DNA from: Tetracladium setigerum
Lineage: Eukaryota > Ascomycota > Leotiomycetes > Helotiales
Direction of reading: 5' to 3'
NCBI GenBank assembly: GCA_031472005.1
Contig: PZJY01000001.1
Coordinates: forward strand, 2,976,001-3,040,000
Length of the DNA stretch: 64,000 bases
Shown piece after piece: positions 19,901-28,900 of this stretch. The notes beneath the pieces are model-generated. The model worked only from the letters and a program-made list of their open reading frames with translations, made no database searches and had not been told where the DNA came from. Position 1 is the stretch's first letter; each line of letters starts with the position of its first letter. The translations under genes and the position numbers were made by a program.

Positions 19901-22703
19901 AATCCCCACTGCTGCTCAAGTTCCTACCTACCGTCTCCTGTTCTTACTTCTGGAAGCTACATTCTCGTTTGTCTTCTGGGCAATGAGAACAGCAGCTGAA
20001 AAAGACTATGGCATGGGTCAGATCTGTCTTTGGGATCGTAGCTCCCTCGAATTTGACGGTGCCTGTTCTCACTGTTCCCTCTACGAAGGCTTCATTGGCG
20101 ACTTTGATCTTTCTGCGGAGCAGCTAGAAGCCCAGGCTATCCAGAGCAACGAAAAACGCACTCTAAGAATGGCCGCAAACAATCTCGAGTATCACCACAG
20201 GCAGATGGCAACCAATTATTCGGAATATCGGGAGAAGGCGAACAAGAGAGGCCGCGATTCCAGAGCGAAGAGCCCAGAGAGAATCCGAAAACGACAAAGG
20301 GACAACGGTGCAAAGCACATTGAAGCCAAATCTTACCCCTGTGAGCTTTGCAAAAAGAATTTCCTCCAAAAGACCAGCTTGGAAGAACATCTCAAGACAC
20401 AGAAACATCTCGCCAAAGCACATAACCTTGCAACCAAAAAACACATTTGTTATGCGTGCAACTATGCTGCCGATAAGATTGGCGACATGAACGTACATAA
20501 CAGGACCCCAAGCCATCTCAAGGCGGTGGCTGCCCTCTCGAGCTCCAAGCTCAATTGAGGGCCTTATCTTTAACGCGAAAGTACTTTTGGACGCCGTCCG
20601 TTCGGCCCTTTTGGTCTCCTGGAATCCCCTGAACTCCCAGGCTCACATTACAAACTGTCATCAACATCGGTCTCCTAGACTCCCCAGGCTCTCCCGGGAT
20701 CGCATTACATACTGTCATCAACATATTACAGTACCATTACAATTACTAACACATATTATCAGGTTGTTATTCTTGGTTCTGGGGTTTACCGCATTGGTAG
20801 CTCTGTGGAATTTGATTGGGAGCTGTTTCTGCCACTCTTGCTCTCAGGGAAATGGGCAAAAAGACGGTCATGATCAATGTAAGTCATTTTCATTACCTAG
20901 CTTGCACATTGCACATGCTAACATCATTCAAAGTACAACCCTGGTAGGTGATCGAGCAGCGATCCTTCTTCTTTCCGGCTTGTCTGATCCTGAGTTGTGT
21001 TTCGGGAGCAATACTTCCAATCCCCCAAACAAGCAAAAGCTAATTGACTCCCACAGAAACCTATTCGACCGACTTCGACACTGCCGACAAACTCTACTTC
21101 GAAGAGTTGAGCTATGAGGTAGGTAAATCGGGGAGAGAATCCTGTCCTTTTCTAGCTTCTTGATCCTGAATCCTGTTTCGGGAGCAATAACTCCAAATTC
21201 ATATAGGCGGGCAAAAGCTAATTCCTCTTTCTTTCAGCGTGTTATGGACATTTATGAACTAGAAGCTGCTGCGGGAGTAGTCGTGAGCTTTGGCGGTCAA
21301 TTGCCCCAATTGATTGCTCTCCGGCTCCAGGAAGCTGGCAAGACGATCTTAGGAACCGACCCGCGCGACATCGACAAAGCCGAAGACAGACAAAAGTTCT
21401 CTGGCATCTTGGACAGCATTGGAGTCGATCAACCAGCCTGGAAGGAACTTACTTCAGTGGCTGACGCCGAGAAATTCGCCGAGGAAGTTAGCTACCCTGT
21501 TCTTGTTCGTCCCAGCTATGTTTTGTCTGGTGCTGCCATGACCGTCATTCGAAGCAAGGATGAACTCAAGGAGAAGCTTGAGGCCGCCAGCAACGTCTCG
21601 CCTGATCACCCTGTCGTTATCACCAAGTTCATTGAAGGTGCCGAAGAAATTGATGTCGACGCTGTTGGATCCAATGGTGAACTCATTCTCCACGCCGTCA
21701 GTGAGCACGTCGAACAAGCTGGTGTCCACTCTGGCGATGCTACACTTGTCCTCCCTCCTGTCTCTCTCGACCAAACAACAATGGACCGTGTCAAGGACAT
21801 CGCTGTGAAGGTTGCCAAAGCATGGAACATCACTGGACCATTCAACATGCAAATCATCAAAGCCGAAGATCCAAATGGAGGTCTCCCACAGCTCAAGGTT
21901 ATCGAATGTAACTTGCGTGCTTCTCGTTCTTTCCCCTTCGTTAGCAAGGTTCTTGGTGTCAACTTTATTGACGTCGCTACCAAGGCTTTGGTGGGACGTG
22001 ACGTTCCAGCGCCAGTTGATTTGATGGCAATGAAGCGCGATTACGTTGCTACTAAGGTCCCTCAATTCTCCTGGACCCGTCTTGCTGGTGCCGATCCTTT
22101 CTTGGGTGTCGAGATGTCCTCTACTGGAGAAATCGCCTGCTTTGGAAAGGATCTCGTAGACGCTTACTGGGCTTCGTTGCAATCTACCATGAACTTCCGC
22201 ATGCCTGAGCCTGGAGAGGGTCTCCTTTTCGGTGGTGATGTTTCTAAGAAGTACCTCGCTACCATTGTCGATTACCTTTCCCCATTGGGTTACAAGCTTT
22301 ACGCCGCTGATAACCAAGTCAAGGAGTTCCTCGAGTCTACAGCCAAGAACAACGTTAACGTTGAGGTCATCGAGTTCCCAACTGAAGATAAACGCGCATT
22401 GAGGGAGGTTTTCAAGAAGTACGATATCCGTGGAGTCTTCAACTTGGCCCAGGCTCGTGCAAAGACCGTTTTGGATGTGGATTATGTTATGCGAAGAAAT
22501 GCCGTCGACTTCGGCGTGCCCCTCTTCATGGAGCCAAAGGTATGCACTATCAGATCCTCCATCGTTCAACTCGTTTACTGACTTTCATACTTTAGACTGC
22601 CGAACTCTTCGCCAAGTGCATGAGTGTAAAGCTCCCTCGACCAGAAGGAATTCCAGCAGAGGTTCGCAGATGGTCGGATTTCATTGGCGGTAAGCCTTTG
22701 TAG
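16979..22703 (+). CDS. CPA2: Carbamoyl-phosphate synthase, arginine-specific, large subunit (host of a nested gene)
   Basis: Eight exons: 16979-17318, 17452-18923, 18980-19071, 20763-20878, 20934-20943 (10 nt), 21057-21118, 21238-22539 and 22596-22703. They encode about 1167 aa after two missing bases are restored. A Ser/Arg-rich mitochondrial presequence (about residues 1-65) is followed by two homologous synthetase halves, each with an ATP-grasp domain: GSGGLSIGQAGEFDYSG and PIIVRAAYALGGLGSG in the first, LGSGVYRIGSSVEFDW and PVLVRPSYVLSGAAM in the second. A C-terminal regulatory domain ends RWSDFIGGKPL. The enzyme makes carbamoyl phosphate for arginine synthesis. Frame loss occurs at the C5 run 17959-17963 (before ILVEKSLKGWKEV) and the GGG at 20818-20820 (before AVSATLALREMGKK). 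The intron before exon 3 lacks an obvious AG at 18978-18979, again as if one base were missing. The intron 19072-20762 holds a complete gene. Confidence 0.93.
19287..19300 (+). repeat. 14-bp direct repeat, left copy (flanks nested gene)
   Basis: TTTGGACGCCGTCC occurs here and again, identically, at 20586-20599 on the other side of the nested gene. The core GGACGCCGTCC is nearly palindromic. It could be a target-site duplication or a recognition site. Confidence 0.6.
19458..20558 (+). CDS. GIY-YIG nuclease-like protein with C2H2 zinc fingers, nested in the CPA2 intron
   Basis: An intact 366-aa frame. About residues 82-180 match the GIY-YIG nuclease fold: AVYLLVLEKSGHRP (first motif, VYL in place of GIY), VYIGSGTDSRAGVNTR (YIG plus a following Arg), and a late Glu in LLFLLLEATFSFVFWAM at the position of the metal-binding Glu. 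A basic, helical region (KANKRGRDSRAKSPERIRK) leads to two C2H2 fingers, CELCKKNF..HLKTQKH and CYACNYAA..HNRTPSH. This looks like nuclease plus DNA-binding tail, the architecture of homing endonucleases, though cleavage activity is unproven. A 50-nt intron (19404-19453, with CTAAC) probably lies in its 5' leader, so it seems to be a separate transcript. Similar proteins are, to my recollection, multicopy in Helotiales and unnamed. Confidence 0.75.
   Translation: MALEVATLLQLVLSLCWKCLSETPSKQKSMIFDQIIPTQAVLEELVSTLSIVFAPGLLEVLQSTTPPTVQYFKTLPTEYSQAWAVYLLVLEKSGHRPIVYIGSGTDSRAGVNTRVGDYRRRQQLPKYIARAFQTDFELVHMGLLCWIPIPTAAQVPTYRLLFLLLEATFSFVFWAMRTAAEKDYGMGQICLWDRSSLEFDGACSHCSLYEGFIGDFDLSAEQLEAQAIQSNEKRTLRMAANNLEYHHRQMATNYSEYREKANKRGRDSRAKSPERIRKRQRDNGAKHIEAKSYPCELCKKNFLQKTSLEEHLKTQKHLAKAHNLATKKHICYACNYAADKIGDMNVHNRTPSHLKAVAALSSSKLN
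20586..20599 (+). repeat. 14-bp direct repeat, right copy (flanks nested gene)
   Basis: An exact match to 19287-19300, lying 27 bp after the stop of the GIY-YIG gene. It overlaps the palindrome AAAGTACTTT (20578-20587), which also occurs at 19323-19332 near the left copy. Confidence 0.6.
20613..20724 (+). repeat. Tandem direct repeat, two ~55-bp units
   Basis: Unit 1 (20613-20667) and unit 2 (20669-20724) both begin GGTCTCCT, share CCCAGGCTC-like middles and end ACTGTCATCAACAT. The match is roughly 80% by eye with small gaps. The repeat lies between the nested gene and the CPA2 intron acceptor. Confidence 0.65.
20944..21056 (+). repeat. CPA2 intron, copy A of a duplicated intron (introner-like)
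   Basis: This 113-nt intron (GTAGGTGATC...CCCACAG) shares a long central block with the next intron: GATCCTGAG, TGTTTCGGGAGCAATA, TCCAA and AGCAAAAGCTAATT. The two introns are separated by a 62-nt exon only. Confidence 0.75.
21119..21237 (+). repeat. CPA2 intron, copy B of a duplicated intron (introner-like)
   Basis: This 119-nt intron (GTAGGTAAAT...TTTCAG) is the partner of copy A. Both start GTAGGT, both carry TGATCCTGA, TGTTTCGGGAGCAATAA and GCAAAAGCTAATT at matching positions, and both end in a CAG acceptor. The flanking exons are not duplicated, so the introns themselves were copied. Confidence 0.75.
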
Positions 22704-24116
22704 TTGCAACACAAAGGATCGTCTGGGCGTTTTATGGATTGATTTTCTTTAGCTAGGGTGTGTGGAAAGATTAGATTTGCAAGCACAAAATACAAAAGTG
22801 GCTTCTCTACAATTTGATAGCGAAAACTTTGTCCCCACGAGTGATGTAGATAGACTAACTGATCCCAATTGTCTCTGTAACACATCCAAAAACTCGCTTT
22901 GAGATATTCCCTGTACGTGACTTTCTTCAAACCCACCTGTTTCTCCATGCCAAAGGCTGAAATCTCGTTTGCTATAGTTGAGGTCTCGCTTGAGCTTGAC
23001 ATGGGTATATCTTGCTTCTCGATACCCATCTACTCTCAGATGTCGATCAGTCTGACTACAAACCGAGCAATTAACTTATTATCTTTGCTTCCTTGTCTTT
23101 TAACTTATACAGAAAACCATGAGTTCTGGCTGAGGGTATAGTATATGTAAGTATATGTTCAAAGCTGACTCTTTTTTTTCTGTCTCCATTTTCAAGATTT
23201 TAACTTTTTTAGCTGTTCGACTTTTCGACTTTTATATAACCTAATAAGTATAAATTAACAGCATATTATTAGAGCACTAGGAATATGGAGAATAAAGCCA
23301 AAGACCCCGAAAACATAAACACTTAAACCTTTAAAAAGTAGAAAAGTAGAAAAGTAGAAAAATCGGAAAATCGAAACCGAAAAGTCGCAAAGTTAGAAAG
23401 TCAGCATTGAGGCATGTATTCATAGCTGTATATGTATAAACTTGTGAAGGATATAATTCAAAAGGTCTTAACTTTTTGGCGCTTTCTGCCCATTTTGGTG
23501 TTGTTCCGTGTAAGTTGGTATCCAGTGGTCTATTGGGGAAAGTTGTGAAAGTAGACTTAAGTTTAAATCAATATCACTTTGGTTATAGGCTCGTAGAGGG
23601 CTTCATGTATAAGTTCTTGAGTCTGTGCCACTTTGTTTACACTTGACCTGATAGAAGCGTTGGTGCGGTTTCAGGAAGCTTGATCTGATCGAGGTGAGGC
23701 TGCTGTTCCGTCGTTCTACTCTCCGGACGTTGCCATCCCACCAATCTTCCCGCCTAAAACAATATGATCAGTGTAAGCCGTTAATCTCTTATTCTCACCG
23801 CTCTAAACTTTAAATCAGCACTAGATAGGATTAATTAGCGAAGGAGAGGTGGGACGAAGAAGTCATGATCGCTCCTTCCACCCAGCTGCAGGGAAGTCCT
23901 TCTAAATTCAAGGGAGTACAGCACAGTCTCATAATGTAAATAACCTGACCAAGAAATGGTGTCGCTATCGATCCACATTATCATTGCAAAGAGTCAATTT
24001 TAAATCAGTTATGAGAACAGAACTATTCAATACTTGATTGAGTCCTCCTAAATACAAAACACTGTAGAACTCTTTGCATCTCTTCCAACTCACTCCTGGC
24101 CCTTCCACAAGTCGCT
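22704..24116. other. AT-rich intergenic region with short repeats
   Basis: I see no supported gene over 1.4 kb between the convergent 3' ends of CPA2 and the 24117-25568 gene. It includes the strand-asymmetric repeat block at 23160-23412, described separately. Confidence 0.5.
23160..23412. repeat. Imperfect inverted repeat with (C)GACTTTT motifs, MITE-like candidate
   Basis: The left end is T-rich on the plus strand (GCTGACTC, TTCGACTTTTCGACTTTT). The right end is the complement in character: GTAGAAAAGTAGAAAAGTAGAAAA, then AAAAGTCGCAAAG and AAGTCAGC. The outer GCTGACT/AGTCAGC and inner CGACTTTT/AAAAGTCG are inverted, giving a 250-bp hairpin-capable unit. It could be a decayed non-autonomous DNA transposon or simple low-complexity sequence. 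Confidence 0.35.
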
Positions 24117-25568
24117 TCAAAAGACACCCAATTTTCCATTCAAAGTTGCCCAAGCATCGGATAAGTCTTCTTTTGCGCCGTCATGTGCCTCGACATCATT
24201 CCCAAGAAAACCAAGCAAATCCAATAGAGCTTCTTGTGCCTCCAATAATGCCATTCCACCCTCATCTAACCTTGCTGACACACTCTCTTTCAAGGCAGTA
24301 TTGGCGGAAGCAGTTGCGAAAACCCAGGCCTGTGCTCGGCGAGACAAGTCTGGAGTCTCCCCATTGGATACCTCGTCCCCAAATGATATCGATGCACCAA
24401 GACTGGCCTGCGTTGATATTGTTTTAGACAAAGGGTATTCAGGTAACAAATGACTCTCATCCGCGAGCCGATCCAGCCCTTGCCCAGCTTCCTTTGACTG
24501 CTTTGCCAAAGTTATAGCCACATGAGACTTTTGTTGAATCATTGCCTTTTGGTCATCGGAGATAAACATGAATTCTTCGAGATATGGAGCTATGGTGGGT
24601 ATTAGCGAATCCGGTCGTGGTGATATCTCAGTGGGTAATGGTGAATTCGTATCCTCAGCAAGTCCCATGATGACAGGAATGGATTGCTCTTCCGTTGCTG
24701 AAATCAACGCCTTTCTTGACGAGACGTAGCGAGAATAGTGGAGCTTTGAAGTTTCGGTCTGTGATTGAAGATAGCCTTTCCCAACGACTTGTCGGGACGG
24801 TGTGGCTGCTGTCTCTTCATGGTCTGGCGAGCTTTCACCTGCTCGAGACAACTCGGTCTCAATCCATACTATCAATTCGTTTCGAGCAGTCTCGAGGGCA
24901 TCAAGTCGAGCTCCTTGTTTGATGGTCTGACGGGAATTTTCAGACTGGATTTTGGTCAAGAGCTTTTGTTCTCTCTTTAGTAGCATTTTAGCTCGCAGAA
25001 CAGCCTTCTCCAGTCGATCAACGAGATCATGTAGTTCCTCTTCTGCCAGCGGCCGATGTACACCGACAGAATTTGTAATTTCTGAGGGCATCGACGGCTG
25101 AGATTCTGCATCTCTCAACGCTAGTTTAGTATCAAGGTGATCCTGCGAGGCTGCGGGTTTTTGACCCAGAATTCCAACATAGTCTTGAAAAATGCGTAAT
25201 CGATGGTGCTTTTGACGAGCCTGGACAAGATTCAAGAATTCTTGTCTTGACGCAACAAGATCGACCTGGGGTTCTACCTCTGGTGTAGGATCAGCCAAAC
25301 TAGCAGCATAGGCGCTCCTCGCGGTGGAGTTGCTCTGAAGAGCACGGAGGAAACTTTTCTGCAAGCCTCGGGTACTTTGTGCTGGGGAGTTGACAACTGG
25401 TGTGTCTATGAGGGACAATGGTCGCGGCAGTTGTTGATGCTCGCTCGTCAGATGAGAATCGAGGTGACATGCTAAAGCGCGTCTTATGTTTGCAACATCA
25501 TTCCTCTTTTTGATGTAAGGCTTTAGAGAACCTTGGATGCTGTCCAAAGCATCGGGTAGGGTCATCAT
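24117..25568 (-). CDS. Conserved fungal coiled-coil protein of unknown function
   Basis: An uninterrupted single exon of 483 aa starting MMTLPDALDSIQGSLKPYI. Visible features are an N-terminal helical block (KKRNDVANIRRALACHL), a central segment FLNLVQARQKHHRLRIFQDY and GILGQKPAA that looks strongly conserved, and a coiled coil (ELHDLVDRLEKAVLRAKMLL, KREQKLLTKIQ). The C-terminal half is acidic and helical, ending SDAWATLNGKLGVF. There is no signal peptide or transmembrane helix. I believe orthologues exist across Pezizomycotina but know no function; coiled coils would suit a cytoskeletal or kinetochore adaptor, which is only a guess. The gene is divergent from BRR2, with 360 bp between starts. 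Confidence 0.8.
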   Translation of the reverse strand: MMTLPDALDSIQGSLKPYIKKRNDVANIRRALACHLDSHLTSEHQQLPRPLSLIDTPVVNSPAQSTRGLQKSFLRALQSNSTARSAYAASLADPTPEVEPQVDLVASRQEFLNLVQARQKHHRLRIFQDYVGILGQKPAASQDHLDTKLALRDAESQPSMPSEITNSVGVHRPLAEEELHDLVDRLEKAVLRAKMLLKREQKLLTKIQSENSRQTIKQGARLDALETARNELIVWIETELSRAGESSPDHEETAATPSRQVVGKGYLQSQTETSKLHYSRYVSSRKALISATEEQSIPVIMGLAEDTNSPLPTEISPRPDSLIPTIAPYLEEFMFISDDQKAMIQQKSHVAITLAKQSKEAGQGLDRLADESHLLPEYPLSKTISTQASLGASISFGDEVSNGETPDLSRRAQAWVFATASANTALKESVSARLDEGGMALLEAQEALLDLLGFLGNDVEAHDGAKEDLSDAWATLNGKLGVF

Positions 25569-25928
25569 CTTGGGCCCTAGTCTTGTTTGAATTAGTGATG
25601 TTCAGTCTTCAATGTTCCGCCAGACTTTGATTGCCTCGAGTGCCCAGGGTTGGCAGTAAACACAACATTTGAATGACTCAGCGGCTCGCCAAGCAAACTC
25701 TCGACATCATCTTGGGAACTTTTTTGAATCGCGACGGCAAATATTCAACCTCTCAGGTACATTGCTTTGGGTCAAATGTTGACACGCGAAACCGTGTTCG
25801 CAACAGCAGAGTACAACCATACGCTCTTTTAATTCCCGTTCGATCATTGAGGCTGCTCTAGGGACCCTCGACTCACGCTTCCCAGCGCCTAATATTCCCT
25901 CCAACCTTCGATACGACCTCTAGGCAAT
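25569..25928. promoter_or_regulatory. Shared divergent promoter, unknown gene and BRR2
   Basis: This 360-bp interval separates the start codons of two divergent genes and must hold both promoters and leaders. I cannot pick out defined transcription-factor sites. Confidence 0.5.
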
Positions 25929-28900
25929 ATGGCGGACCAGCAGCGCGATGTCTCTCAATATAAGTACTCGGCGATGTCCAACCTGGTCCTCCAGGCGGAC
26001 CGTCGATTCGTTACTCGGCGCAATGATGAGGTTACAGGAGATCCAGAGTCACTCGCAGGACGTTTGAGCATTCGCGACATGGGCTCAAGGAATGCTCGAG
26101 ACGATGCACCGAAGCAGAAGAAGAAAGCTTCTGGGCTGCCAGATGTACAGCGTGGGGGTTTACAGGAAGGACAGGATGTACTGGAGCGCGAGCAGCGCAA
26201 ACGAAAGCGTGGAGAACCAGCACAGCTTCGAGGAACCGGAATTTTATCTGCTGCAGATGCATTGGTGGAAGGAATCGTCTATAGACCGAGAACCTCTGCC
26301 ACACGTGCGACCTACGACTTAATTCTCACAACAGTTGCTAATAACCTTGGCGATGTGTCGCATGAAATTGTTCGGAGTGCAGCTGATGCGGTTTTGGAAT
26401 TCTTAAAGGATGATGATATGAAGGACTTCGACAAGAAGAAGGAAGTAGATGATCTACTCGGCGCCAGTTTATCACCCAAACAGTTTAATGAGCTGGTGAA
26501 CCTAGGGAAGAAAATCACGGATTATGAGGCGCAAGATGAGGACGAGGTCATGGCCGATGGCGAAAATGGTGAGGATGGCGCTGAAATTGATGATCGCCAG
26601 GGCGTGGCAGTCGTTTTCGACGAGGAATCGGAGGATGAAGATGGTCAGCAAATGGTCAATGAAATCCACGACGAATCATCAGATGATGAAGACGGCGGGC
26701 AGGAGGATATCGGTGGAGAGGGAGTAGAGATCACAAAGGCCGAAGAGGACATCGGTACCGAGATGCAAGAGGACGAATCCATGATAATCGAATCCGGCGT
26801 AGTAGCAAATGACTCGGCAAAGACAGAAGACAAGGCTTTCATTCCAGCCAGAGAAATTGATGCGTACTGGCTACAGAGGCAGATTGGCGAAATCTATACT
26901 GACGCACATCTTCAACAAGTGAAGACGCAGCAAGCTCTTCACACACTTTCCGGGGTTCCAGAAGAGGAAGGAGGCGAGGAGAAGCCGCTGAGAGAGATCG
27001 AGAATGATCTAGCGGAATTATTCGACTACGAGCACCATGAACTTGTTCACAAGCTCATCGCAAACCGAGACAAGGTCGTCTGGCTCACCCGTCTGGCCAG
27101 AGCTGAGGATGCGGAGGCTCGAGGAGTTGTGGAACGCGAGATTGCCTCGGAAGGTTTACGCTGGATATTAGATGAGCTTCGTGGAACTGGACCATCTACG
27201 AACGGCTCCAAGAAGCGGAAGCTGGAAGTTAAGTTAGACATGGACACGCCCATGGCTTTCGCCACCGAAACTCCAAAGGACTCCGCACGACCAGCAGGCC
27301 TGGTTGGAGGTCTGCAGCCCCGGAAACTTATCAACTTAGAGAACCTTATCTTTGACCAAGGGAATCATCTGATGACCAACCCCAAGGTCAAGCTTCCTGA
27401 AGGCTCTACCAAGAGAACCTTCAAAGGTTATGAAGAGATTCATGTTCCCGCACCCAAGAAACGCGATGATCCAACTGATCGTGACATCCCAATCACCGAA
27501 ATGCCTGAGTGGTCTCGCGTTCCTTTTAGCTCAGCGACAAAGCTCAATAAAATACAGTCAAAATGTTTTCCTCAAGCATTCAACAACGATGGAAACATGC
27601 TGATTTGTGCCCCCACTGGGTCTGGAAAAACCAACGTTGGTATGCTGACTATTCTTCGAGAAATTGGGAAGAATCGTAATCCCGAGACTGGAGAAATCAA
27701 CTTGGATGCATTCAAGATTGTTTACATCGCTCCCCTCAAGGCACTTGTGCAGGAGCAGGTTGGAAATTTCGGAGCCAGACTCAAGCCCTATGGCATTCAA
27801 GTCTCAGAGTTGACTGGCGATCGACAACTCACAAAACAGCAAATCGCAGATACCCAGATTATCGTCACCACTCCAGAAAAATGGGATGTTATCACCAGAA
27901 AGGCTACCGATTTGAGCTACACCAATTTGGTACGCCTCATTATCATTGACGAAATCCATCTTCTGCATGATGACCGTGGTCCAGTACTGGAAAGCATCGT
28001 CAGCCGAACCATCAGGAAAATGGAGCAGACTGGAGATCCTGTGAGATTGGTTGGTCTATCGGCAACGCTTCCCAATTACCGCGATGTGGCAAGCTTTCTA
28101 CGCGTTGACCCGGCTAAGGGTATGTTCCATTTCGATGGTTCTTTCCGACCTTGCCCTCTTCGACAGGAGTTCATCGGAATTACCGAGAAAAAAGCCATCA
28201 AGCAGCTGAAGACGATGAATGATGTGACGTACACCAAAGTGCTCGAGCATGTTGGTACCAATCGTAATCAGATGATTATCTTTGTTCACTCCCGGAAGGA
28301 GACATCGAAAACTGCGAAATATATCCGGGATAAAGCATTAGAAATGGAAACAATCGGACAGATTCTTCGCAGCGACGCTGGAAGCCGTGAAGCGCTCAAC
28401 TCTGAGGCAGAGGCGGTGGCTGATCGCGAATTGAAAGACTTACTCCCCTATGGATTCGGTATCCATCACGCAGGAATGAGCCGGCCAGATCGAACGTCTG
28501 TCGAAGATCTTTTCAATGATGGTCTTATTCAGGTACTTGTTTGTACTGCTACACTGGCTTGGGGTGTAAATCTGCCAGCTCACACTGTCATTATCAAGGG
28601 CACACAGGTGTATTCTCCTGAAAAGGGAAGCTGGGTAGAGTTGAGCCCTCAGGATGTCCTTCAAATGCTTGGTCGTGCTGGACGACCGCAATACGATACC
28701 TATGGCGAAGGCATAATCATCACGACTCAGACCGAGATGCAGTACTACCTCTCACTTCTAAATCAACAACTACCCATTGAGAGTCAATTTGTCAGCAAAC
28801 TTGCCGACAATTTGAACGCAGAGATCGTGCTGGGCAATGTGAGGAGTCGTGATGAAGGTGTTGAATGGCTTGGATACACATATCTCTTTGTCCGTATGTT

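Larger units (their letters stand above)
19072..20762 (+). other. 1.69-kb CPA2 intron carrying a nested gene
   Basis: The donor GTAAGT follows DDHG and the acceptor, preceded by ATTACTAAC and ACACATATTATCAG, leads straight into VVILGSGVYRIG, so both splice signals are canonical and the host reading frame is phase 0. All other introns I placed in this window are 45-135 nt. The intron contains the GIY-YIG gene at 19458-20558 in the same orientation, an exact 14-bp repeat on either side of it, and a tandem ~55-bp repeat before the acceptor. Confidence 0.85.

Noticed and set aside
21454..22569. 371-codon open frame antisense to CPA2
   Set aside because: It mirrors the conserved CPSase exon base for base; its composition is that of a shadow frame and it has no motif.
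16979..22703. CPA2 as a pseudogene disrupted by insertion
   Set aside because: Splice sites flanking the insertion are canonical, all exons close in phase after base fixes matching the rest of the window, and no missense-type decay is visible.
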